Shown in pieces: positions 58,172-64,000 of a stretch of DNA of 64,000 nucleotides. Origin of the DNA: Candidatus Rokuibacteriota bacterium (GTDB lineage Bacteria > Methylomirabilota > Methylomirabilia > Rokubacteriales > CSP1-6); assembly GCA_030647435.1 (NCBI GenBank), contig JAUSJX010000008.1, positions 31,341-95,340 on the forward strand, written 5' to 3'. Each line of letters starts with the position of its first letter. Position 1 is the first letter of the stretch. The position numbers and the translations under genes are program-made. The notes under the pieces are model-generated. The model saw only the letters and a program-made list of their open reading frames with translations. It had not been told where the DNA came from and did not search any database.

Positions 58172-59293
58172 GTGCTGCTAGTCCTCCTGACCGAATCAGC
58201 CCTCTTCTTCCTCATCGCCGCGGCCGTGCTGGCCGAGCGCCCCGTTGCCCTCGCCGCCACCGGCGCGGCCATCCTGGTGGGCCTCGCGGCAACTCGCTTC
58301 GTCACGCCGCTCCGAACGGCACTCGGGAGGGCCTTCGAGCGCCACCACGCGACGGCGCTCGTGGCCGGCGCCGCCGGGGCCCTGGCCCTGCCCCTAGCAC
58401 TCAGCGCGAGCCCCTACTGGACCTTCGTAGCCACCCTGGCCCTGCTCTACGTGACGATCGGGCAGGGGCTCAACTTCCAGATTGGGACTGCGGGAGTCCT
58501 CAACCTGGCGGGCGCGGCCTTCGCGGGGCTGGGCGGCTACACCGTCGGGTTGCTGACCGTGAGCGCAGGGTGGCCGTCCTGGCTCGCGGTCCTGGTCGGG
58601 CCGCTCGTGGCCGTCACGGTCGGCGCTGTGCTCTTCGTCCCCATCCTCAAGACCCGCGGCCACTACCTGGCCCTGGTCACGATCGCCTTCGTGTTCATCT
58701 TCAATATCCTGATGAACAACCTGGAGTTCACCGGGGGTCCGCAGGGGATCAAGAACATCCCGACGCTCCGGCTCGCGGGCTATCCCTTCACCACAAAGCC
58801 TACCGTGTTCGGCATCGGCCTGCCGGCCCACGCGAACTTCTACTACGCGGCGCTTCTCATGGCCGCCCTCACGACCTGGATCATCCGCCGCCTCTACGAC
58901 TCCTGGCTCGGGCTGGCGCTCAACACGCTGCGCGACGACGAGATCGCCGCCAAGTGCTGCGGCATCTCCATCACCCGCGGCAAGCTGGTCGCCTTCTCCA
59001 TCGGCAACTTCTTCATCGGGCTGGGCGGCGCCTTCTACGCCGTCATGGTGGGCTTCGTCTCCCCGCCCGACTTCGACTTCGGCTACTCCCTGGTCATGCT
59101 CTCGGTGATCATCATCGGAGGCGTGGACTCCATCCCCGGCGTGGTTCTGGGCGCCTGCCTGCTGGTGCCGCTGCCTGAGCGCTTCCGCTTCCTGCACGAG
59201 TACCGGCTGCTGCTCTACGGCGTGGTGATCGTGGTCATGCTGCTCTACCGGCCCCAGGGGCTCTGGCCCGCTGCGGTCAGACGGTATCGATGA
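58172..59293 (+). CDS. Liv-type ABC permease (LivM-like) with extra N-terminal region
   Basis: 373 residues from a GTG three bases after livH, about 55-60 longer than usual. The extra N-terminal part contains one or two hydrophobic helices (LLVLLTESALFFLIAAAVLA, VALAATGAAILVGLA). Family core: TAGVLNLAGAAFAGLGGYTVG and IIIGGVDSIPGVVLGACLLV. Its stop overlaps the livG start (ATGA). Confidence 0.9.
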   Translation: MLLVLLTESALFFLIAAAVLAERPVALAATGAAILVGLAATRFVTPLRTALGRAFERHHATALVAGAAGALALPLALSASPYWTFVATLALLYVTIGQGLNFQIGTAGVLNLAGAAFAGLGGYTVGLLTVSAGWPSWLAVLVGPLVAVTVGAVLFVPILKTRGHYLALVTIAFVFIFNILMNNLEFTGGPQGIKNIPTLRLAGYPFTTKPTVFGIGLPAHANFYYAALLMAALTTWIIRRLYDSWLGLALNTLRDDEIAAKCCGISITRGKLVAFSIGNFFIGLGGAFYAVMVGFVSPPDFDFGYSLVMLSVIIIGGVDSIPGVVLGACLLVPLPERFRFLHEYRLLLYGVVIVVMLLYRPQGLWPAAVRRYR

Positions 59294-60075
59294 GCGCCCT
59301 GCTGGAAACGCGGGGGTTGACGGTGCGCTTCGGTGGCCTAGTGGCCCTCGATGCCGTGGACGTAGCCGTCGATGGCGGCGAGACCCTGGGCGTCATCGGG
59401 CCCAACGGCTCGGGCAAGACCACCTTCTTCAACGCCCTCACGGGCCTCTACGCGGCCGCGGCGGGCGACATCCGCTTCGAAGGCCGGAACCTCGTCGGCC
59501 TCGACGCTCACGTCATCTCGCGGCTCGGCATGGCGCGCACTTTCCAGGCGAGCCGCCTCTGCCTGGGGCTCTCGGTCTTCGACAACGTGCTGATCGGCAT
59601 GCACGCGCGGAGGCGGAGCGGCCTCGCGGATTTCGTGGTGCGGCGCGCGCGGTTCCTCGCCGAGATACGGAACGCCATCGAGCGGGCCGCCCACCTGCTC
59701 GCGCTGTTTAATCGCGAGCTGCCGGCGCGCGGCTTCGAGCCGGTGGGGCAGCTGCCCCAGATCGACCGCCGGCGCGTGGAGATCTGCCGCGCCCTGGCCT
59801 CCGAGCCTCGCCTGCTGCTGCTGGACGAGCCCTCGGCCGGCATGAGCCCCGAGGAGACGGCGGAGCTGATGAAGGATCTCCAGATCGTCCGCGAGGAAAT
59901 GCCGGGACTTTCGGTGATCATCATCGAGCACGACATGTTCGTGATCGAGGGCGTGAGCCGGCGCGTCGTGGCCTTCAACTACGGGCGGAAGATCGCCGAG
60001 GGCTCCTTCGCCGCCGTTGCCGCCAATGCCGAGGTCCGCGAGGCCTATCTCGGCAGGGAGACCGCCCGTGCTTGA
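59290..60075 (+). CDS. Liv-type ABC ATPase (LivG-like) with altered signature motif
   Basis: 261 residues. Walker A GPNGSGKTTFF and Walker B LLLLDEPSAGM are standard. The signature region reads GQLPQIDRRRVEICRALA, where typical LivG has L-S/P-Y-G-Q/D-Q-R-R-x-E-I. The conserved glycine is replaced by isoleucine. The start overlaps livM (ATGA) and the stop lies within the start of livF. Confidence 0.88.
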   Translation: MSALLETRGLTVRFGGLVALDAVDVAVDGGETLGVIGPNGSGKTTFFNALTGLYAAAAGDIRFEGRNLVGLDAHVISRLGMARTFQASRLCLGLSVFDNVLIGMHARRRSGLADFVVRRARFLAEIRNAIERAAHLLALFNRELPARGFEPVGQLPQIDRRRVEICRALASEPRLLLLDEPSAGMSPEETAELMKDLQIVREEMPGLSVIIIEHDMFVIEGVSRRVVAFNYGRKIAEGSFAAVAANAEVREAYLGRETARA

Positions 60076-60772
60076 GCTGCGCGGGGTCAGCACCCGCTAC
60101 GGGCCCATCACCATGCTGCGTGACGTGTCGCTCGCCGTGGGCCGCGGCGAGATCGTGTGTCTCCTCGGCTCCAACGGCGCGGGCAAGACGACGCTGATCC
60201 GCGCCATCTTGGGCATTGTCAGGCCGGTGGAGGGCTCAGTCTGGCTCGACGGCGAGCGCATCGACCATCTCCGCACCCATCAGGTCGTGGCCCGCGGGAT
60301 CGCCGTGGTGCCCGAGGGGCGGCGGGTCTTCCCCAGGATGACGGTCGAGGAGAACTTGCGCATGGGCGCCTTCGCCGAGTGGAAGGCGGCTGATCTGGCC
60401 GCCCGCCACGAGCACGTCTATGGGCTTTTCCCCAGACTGGCGGAGCGGAGGAATCAGAAGGCTGCGACCATGTCGGGAGGTGAGCAGGCCATGCTGGCCA
60501 TGGGGCGGGCGCTCATGAGCCGCCCCAGTCTGCTGCTGCTGGACGAGCCGTCGCTGGGGCTCTCGCCGCTCCTGGTCGAGCAGCTCTTCGAGATGGTGCA
60601 GACCATCAACCGCGGCGGGACGACCGTTTTCCTCGTCGAGCAGAACGCCCGCAAGACCCTTGCCATCGCCCATCACGGCTTCCTCCTCCAGAAGGGCGAG
60701 ATCGTCGGACGCGGCACTGCGGCCGAGCTCGCCGCCTCCGAAGTGGTCCGCCACGCCTACCTGCGGGGCTGA
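60068..60772 (+). CDS. Liv-type ABC ATPase (LivF-like)
   Basis: 234 residues from the GTG at 60068, eight bases inside the end of livG; a longer frame starting at 60017 overlaps more and lacks family sequence. Walker A GSNGAGKTTLI, signature MSGGEQAMLAMGRAL and Walker B LLLLDEPSLGLSPL are intact. It completes the 56008-60772 operon. Confidence 0.92.
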   Translation: MLELRGVSTRYGPITMLRDVSLAVGRGEIVCLLGSNGAGKTTLIRAILGIVRPVEGSVWLDGERIDHLRTHQVVARGIAVVPEGRRVFPRMTVEENLRMGAFAEWKAADLAARHEHVYGLFPRLAERRNQKAATMSGGEQAMLAMGRALMSRPSLLLLDEPSLGLSPLLVEQLFEMVQTINRGGTTVFLVEQNARKTLAIAHHGFLLQKGEIVGRGTAAELAASEVVRHAYLRG

Positions 60773-60788
60773 GCGGCCCGGCGGGCCC

Positions 60789-60992
60789 TCACACGAGGAT
60801 GAGCCGGGCGCCCTGGGACAACACCGAATCGAGCGGTCGCTCGGCGCCGCCCGCCGTCGTGAGAGCGTAGGCGACACAAAGCCCGTTCTCAGTCACGGGC
60901 GGCAGCCGACCGTCTTGGCACAGCGATTGGTCGCGCCAGATACCCCTGATGCTCCTCAGTTGGCGGCGGCGCGTTTGGACTTCAGGAGCTGA
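60789..60992 (-). pseudogene. Possible C-terminal gene remnant
   Basis: An open frame without a usual start reads IWRDQSLCQDGRLPPVTENG, then GLCVAYALTTAGGAERPLDS, ending GARLILV-stop. It looks like natural protein sequence rather than a GC-rich shadow, but no family was recognised. Part of it (60866-60900) coincides with a dispersed repeat also found near 63479. Confidence 0.3.
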
Positions 60993-61177
60993 TCACGCTT
61001 GACTCGGATCAGCCGAACGAGCTCCGCGTAGCCCGACTTCCGGATGACCCGGTCGAACTGTGCGCGGTAATTGCCGACGAGGCTGCTGCTCTCGACCGCG
61101 ATGTCGTAGACCGCGGCGCTGGATAAGCTGGGCGCGCTGTAACTCTGTCGCTCGCCGGCGCGGCCGTCGCCGTGCAC
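60956..61177 (-). CDS. Short open frame, possible remnant
   Basis: 73 residues from a GTG, including SAAVYDIAVESSSLVGNYRA and ELVRLIRVKRDQLLKSKR. The second half would form a basic amphipathic helix. No ribosome site or family is evident. The region 60773-61770 has no other convincing complete gene, and neighbouring decayed frames suggest that this is a leftover as well. Confidence 0.35.
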   Translation of the reverse strand: MHGDGRAGERQSYSAPSLSSAAVYDIAVESSSLVGNYRAQFDRVIRKSGYAELVRLIRVKRDQLLKSKRAAAN

Positions 61178-61322
61178 GCTAAGCGGTAGCTTTCTCGCGC
61201 TCGCTCCTGCGCATCAATACCGGAGCCAGACTTCGGCCGCGGGACCCGTTGGGCCGACCTCGTGGAGGCATTCCCTCGAGGCTCGGCAATGATCGTCTCG
61301 ATCACGGGCGGCACGCTTCGAG

Positions 61323-61678
61323 CTATCGGAGACCGATCTCGAGTTCCTTGGCAGCAGTCTCTACAGCCTGCACAACCTCGTGCAGGAACTCGTTTCTGTC
61401 CGGGGATGGAGTCCGTCGGGAACCGGCGCCGCGCGATCGTAAACCTCCCGTGCGATGACCTCCGCCCTCTGGAACGTCGAGCCCGTTCCATGGAGCCGAT
61501 AGGCCTTCTGCCACTCTGGATGCCGCTGCTGCCAAACACGGCGAGTCGCGAGGTTGATCAGATGGTGGCTTGTGCGATCAGCGAAAGTGTCGAATAGCTG
61601 CTGCTTCTCATCCTCTTTCGGCTCAGTGCCGTTCCAGCGGACCGGACCCTGAATCGCGACATAGATCCGCTTCTGAAG
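61323..61678 (-). pseudogene. Frameshifted, start-less gene remnant
   Basis: On the minus strand an open frame from 61678 reads RIYVAIQGPVRWNGTEPKED, then HLINLATRRVWQQRHPEWQK and FQRAEVIAREVYDRAAPVP. Near 61410 the sense passes to another frame reading PDRNEFLHEVVQAVETAAKE and LEIGLR-stop at 61323. The composition is clearly protein-like. There is no start codon and a stop lies just upstream, so it is a 5'-truncated and frameshifted gene. The family was not recognised. Confidence 0.5.
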
Positions 61679-61718
61679 CTATAGTTAGACGCTTGATCCG
61701 GACCGCCAAGACTAGCCA

Positions 61719-61741
61719 AAAGGGAAGATATTATTCCCTTT
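61719..61741 (+). promoter_or_regulatory. Perfect inverted repeat overlapping a -10 box, candidate AbiEi operator
   Basis: AAAGGGAA (61719-61726) and TTCCCTTT (61734-61741) are perfect inverted arms around GATATTA, 33 bases before the abiEi start. TATTAT (61729-61734) inside could be the -10 box. AbiEi antitoxins are known to repress their own operon through inverted repeats upstream of the start. TATCAT at 61757-61762 is an alternative -10. Confidence 0.6.
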
Positions 61742-61773
61742 ATGCAAACGACACAGATATCATAAGTGGAGCC

Positions 61774-62601
61774 ATGGCTGCCCCTTCTACAGTCGCGAGA
61801 CGTTCCGATCAACCCAGGCGGCTTGGGCAGTTCGTCGACACTCTGCAGGGGCACGGCCGCTACACGTTCCTTCGCACCGAAGCCCTGGCGGCGCTCTCAA
61901 CGGAGCCAGAGAACTTCAAGAAGGCGGCCCAGCTTCTCGTTCGCAAGCAACGTCTCGTCAGCCCGCGCCGCGGCTTCTACGTGATCGTGCCGGTCGAGCA
62001 TCGGGCCGCCGGAGCCCCGCCCGCGACCTGGTTCATCGATGACCTGATGCGCGGGCTCGACGCACCCTACTACGTGGGCGTCCTGACGGCTGCCGCGCAC
62101 CATGGCGCCTCTCACCAAGCGCCGCAGGAGTTCCAGGTGGTGACCACGCCTCCCCGCCGGCCGATCGCCGTCGGACGCAACCGCATCCGCTTCATCGTCA
62201 AGGCTCGCCTGGAGCGGACATCAGTCATCGAGGTGAAGACCGTAACCGGGACCATGCGGGTGTCCACCGCAGAAGCCACAGCCCTGGATCTCCTCCGCTA
62301 TGTCGAGCATGCTGGGTTTCTCTCCAACGTGGCCACGGTCCTGCGTGACCTCGCCGAGGCGTGCCAGCCTCGGCGACTCGTGAAGGCCGCCGAGGCGGAC
62401 GGTGAGCTCGCCTACGCGCAGCGGCTCGGCTTTCTGCTCGACCTGGTCGGCGTGGCGCGGCTGGCCGACCCGCTCGCCCAGTGGGTTGAGACCCAACGCC
62501 CGAGCCTCGTGCGCTTGAACCCGGCCCAAGCTGAGCGCGCTGCGCCTCGAGACCGTCGGTGGCGGCTCATCGTCAACGACTCCGTAGAGCCCGACACGTG
62601 A
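61774..62601 (+). CDS. abiEi: Type IV antitoxin, AbiEi family
   Basis: 275 residues from the ATG at 61774 (AGTGGAG before it); the upstream in-frame extension crosses the promoter region. The N-terminal winged-helix portion (FVDTLQGHGRYTFLRTEALA, LLVRKQRLVSPRRGFYVIV) and the C-terminal antitoxin domain (VSTAEATALDLLRYVEHAGF) fit AbiEi. It acts as DNA-binding repressor and as an antagonist of the toxin without direct toxin binding in studied cases. The stop overlaps the toxin start (GTGA). Confidence 0.87.
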   Translation: MAAPSTVARRSDQPRRLGQFVDTLQGHGRYTFLRTEALAALSTEPENFKKAAQLLVRKQRLVSPRRGFYVIVPVEHRAAGAPPATWFIDDLMRGLDAPYYVGVLTAAAHHGASHQAPQEFQVVTTPPRRPIAVGRNRIRFIVKARLERTSVIEVKTVTGTMRVSTAEATALDLLRYVEHAGFLSNVATVLRDLAEACQPRRLVKAAEADGELAYAQRLGFLLDLVGVARLADPLAQWVETQRPSLVRLNPAQAERAAPRDRRWRLIVNDSVEPDT

Positions 62602-63395
62602 TCCAGCCCGCCTACATCACGCATTGGGGAACCGTGGTGCCCTGGGCTGGCCCGGACCAGGTGGAACATGACTTGGCGCTCTCACGTGCGCTGGTCGAGA
62701 TCTTCAGTGAGCCGACGCTTGCACGCTCGCTAGCCTTCCGGGGCGGCACCGCCATCCACAAGCTCGTCTTGTCCGCCCCTCAGCGATTCTCGGAGGACCT
62801 GGATCTCGTCCAGGTGGAGTCGGGCCCCATCGGCGAACTGATGCGGACGATCCGGCGCTGTCTGGATCCGGTACTGGGGCGGTCGAGCTTCGAAAAGAGC
62901 CCGATCAGCCACACGGTCACCTACCGGGTCGAGTCGGAGATCCCGCCGACGCGACGGCTCACAGTGAAGATCGAGATCAACACGCGCGAGCACTTCAGCG
63001 TGCTCGGCTGGCGACAGCGATCCTTCTCGGTCGAGAGCCCATGGTTTGCGGGGCGCGCCGACGTGCAGACGTACGAGACAGACGAGCTTTACGGGACCAA
63101 GATGCGGGCCCTGTACCAGCGCCGCAAGGGCCGCGATCTCTACGATCTCGCGCTCGGGCTCCAAGAGGGACTTCTCGACCCGGCCGCGGTCATCCGGTGC
63201 TTTCTCCACTACATGGAGCAAGAGGGGCATGCGGTCACCAGGCAAGAGTTCGAGAAGAACCTTCGTGCCAAGTCGGGCCGGCCAGACTTCCGAGGCGACA
63301 TCCGCCCCCTACTGGCTCCCGGTGGGCGCTACGATCCCGACGAAGCGCTCGAACGAGTGATCGAGAATCTCATAGCAGGGTTGCCGGGAGCCTGA
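62598..63395 (+). CDS. abiEii: Nucleotidyltransferase toxin, AbiEii/AbiGii family
   Basis: 265 residues from the GTG overlapping abiEi. Nucleotidyltransferase motifs are FRGGTAIHKL (GGT at 49-51, Lys55), RFSEDLDLV (Asp67 and Asp69 as metal ligands), KIEIN (Lys124), and YQRRKGRDLYDL (Lys177, Asp180). AbiEii-type toxins modify nucleotide substrates, with tRNA 3' ends reported for relatives, and can mediate abortive phage infection. All key residues are intact, so the pair is probably functional. Confidence 0.88.
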   Translation: MIQPAYITHWGTVVPWAGPDQVEHDLALSRALVEIFSEPTLARSLAFRGGTAIHKLVLSAPQRFSEDLDLVQVESGPIGELMRTIRRCLDPVLGRSSFEKSPISHTVTYRVESEIPPTRRLTVKIEINTREHFSVLGWRQRSFSVESPWFAGRADVQTYETDELYGTKMRALYQRRKGRDLYDLALGLQEGLLDPAAVIRCFLHYMEQEGHAVTRQEFEKNLRAKSGRPDFRGDIRPLLAPGGRYDPDEALERVIENLIAGLPGA

Positions 63396-63602
63396 GGAGC
63401 ACGTGTCCAGGGCCACCACCCTCTCCACATTTCCCGCCCGCGCGTTCAGCGCTGTCACGGACTCGGGCGCTGAGCACAGCTAACACAAAGCCCCTTCTCA
63501 GTCCCGATCGGTCTGAGCCCGAACTGGTACAGATTCCAAAGGGTGGCCAAACGTGCAGGTAGACCAGGCGCCCGGTCTGCCGCATCATGATCGCGGCCGG
63601 TG
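63396..63602. other. Intergenic region with dispersed repeat (copy B)
   Basis: No gene is convincing here. ACACAAAGCCCCTTCTCAGT at 63483-63502, continuing to 63521, matches 60869-60900 and 54376-54401 with few changes. The minus-strand frame around it (GTEKGLCVSC) is similar to the remnant at 60789 (VTENGLCVAY), so both may be pieces of one dispersed decayed sequence. Confidence 0.45.
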
Positions 63603-63608
63603 TATATT
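63603..63608 (+). promoter_or_regulatory. Candidate -10 box (TATATT) of the dus gene
   Basis: TATATT lies 30 bases before the ATG at 63639 in a GC-rich setting. CCGGGCTCGCGCCCG between them could form a hairpin in the 5' leader. No -35 or clear ribosome site was seen. Confidence 0.4.
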
Positions 63609-63638
63609 GGGTAACCCGGGCTCGCGCCCGACCCCATC

Positions 63639-64000
63639 ATGAAAATCGGCCAGATTGAAATCCCCCAGCTCTGCCGCCTGGCGCCCATGGCGGCCATCTC
63701 CAACGCGCCCTTCCGGCTCATCGCCAAGGAGTGCGGCAGCGGCCTGACCACGACCGAGGAGATGGACGCCTTCGCGCTCCTGATGGACACGCGGCGCGCC
63801 GGGGACATGGCGGCGTACTACCCTCAGGAGCGGCCGCTGGCGATGCAGCTCCTGGGGCGCGACCCGCAGGCCCTCATCCGCGCCGCGCATCGCTGCGTGG
63901 AGCTGGGCGCCGACATCGTCGACCTCAACATGGGCTGCCCCATGCCCAAGATCACGGGCAAGGGCAAGGGTGCCGCGTTGATGAAGGACGTGCTGGGCAC
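63639..64000 (+). CDS. tRNA-dihydrouridine synthase, N-terminal part (3' end outside window)
   Basis: The first 120 codons are present. RLAPMAAISNAPFRLIAKEC matches the Dus start (xAPMAGxTDxxFR), followed by LAMQLLGRDPQALIRAA and VDLNMGCPMPKITGKGKGAA, the FMN/substrate motif NxGCPxxK. The FMN enzyme reduces uridines in the D-loop of tRNA. MKIGQIEIP at the N-terminus resembles DusB-type proteins, but the subfamily is not certain. Confidence 0.9.
   Translation, partial: MKIGQIEIPQLCRLAPMAAISNAPFRLIAKECGSGLTTTEEMDAFALLMDTRRAGDMAAYYPQERPLAMQLLGRDPQALIRAAHRCVELGADIVDLNMGCPMPKITGKGKGAALMKDVLG

Overview
The window is about 64 kb of GC-rich bacterial chromosome with densely packed, mostly plus-strand operons. 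Stop/start overlaps (ATGA, GTGA, TGATG) and GTG starts are common. The content is heterotrophic: acyl-CoA metabolism, CoA transferases and ligases, an aromatic-acid decarboxylase, and an unusually large set of uptake systems (three branched-chain-amino-acid-type (Liv) ABC operons, a Dpp-type ABC operon, a TRAP/TAXI system, and four orphan periplasmic binding proteins of the PF04392 kind). This style, together with clustered PF04392 proteins and GC-rich hairpin repeats between genes, recalls uncultured soil lineages such as Candidatus Rokubacteria/Methylomirabilota. That placement is inference; no rRNA or other phylogenetic marker is present apart from a partial dus gene.

Layout. 1-12.2 kb: end of a ThDP enzyme, an SDR, a luciferase-like oxidoreductase, then citrate (or methylcitrate) synthase, a short aconitase and a PrpF-type isomerase, followed by three tandem PF04392 binding proteins, an acyl-CoA synthetase and a fourth binding protein. 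12.2-20.9 kb: an acyl-CoA dehydrogenase, a MetE-like zinc methyltransferase, a complete Liv transporter, a second MetE-like protein and a small SRPBCC-like protein. 21-28 kb: a DUF2339 membrane protein (minus), a zinc-ribbon/cyclase/AAA/TPR regulator split by an in-frame stop, a PIN/AbrB toxin-antitoxin pair (minus), and a zinc-ribbon/antitoxin fusion followed by a toxin remnant. 28-34.6 kb: CoA transferase, enoyl-CoA hydratase, acyl-CoA dehydrogenase, MBL-fold protein, HMG-CoA-lyase-like protein, O-methyltransferase and an unrecognised protein. 34.6-44.8 kb: Dpp-type transporter with an acetyltransferase and an amidohydrolase, an EamA exporter, a TAXI/TRAP transporter and a UbiD decarboxylase.

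44.8-53.8 kb is a distinct block. It is read mainly on the minus strand, lacks the hairpin repeats, and carries a Liv system with two permease pairs, a FixH/YtkA-like protein and a divergent acyl-CoA ligase. It is bounded on the left by the intact ubiD gene and on the right by a decayed ubiD fragment that shares exact direct repeats with it, so it looks inserted or recombined. 54-60.8 kb: a small membrane protein and an MFS transporter (minus), a MITE-like element and a third Liv operon. 60.8-64 kb: a kilobase of decayed sequence, an AbiEi/AbiEii type IV toxin-antitoxin pair behind a perfect inverted repeat, and the start of a dihydrouridine synthase gene.

The most notable structure outside genes is a composite GC-rich hairpin repeat present at about ten intergenic places. 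It often ends a few bases before a start codon, where its G-rich arm can act as the Shine-Dalgarno sequence. At one place it is flanked by an exact 19-bp duplication that includes the start of the next gene, which looks like an insertion scar. At another it has added a C-terminal tail of roughly 50 residues to an ABC ATPase. No intact transposase, CRISPR array, tRNA or rRNA gene was seen.
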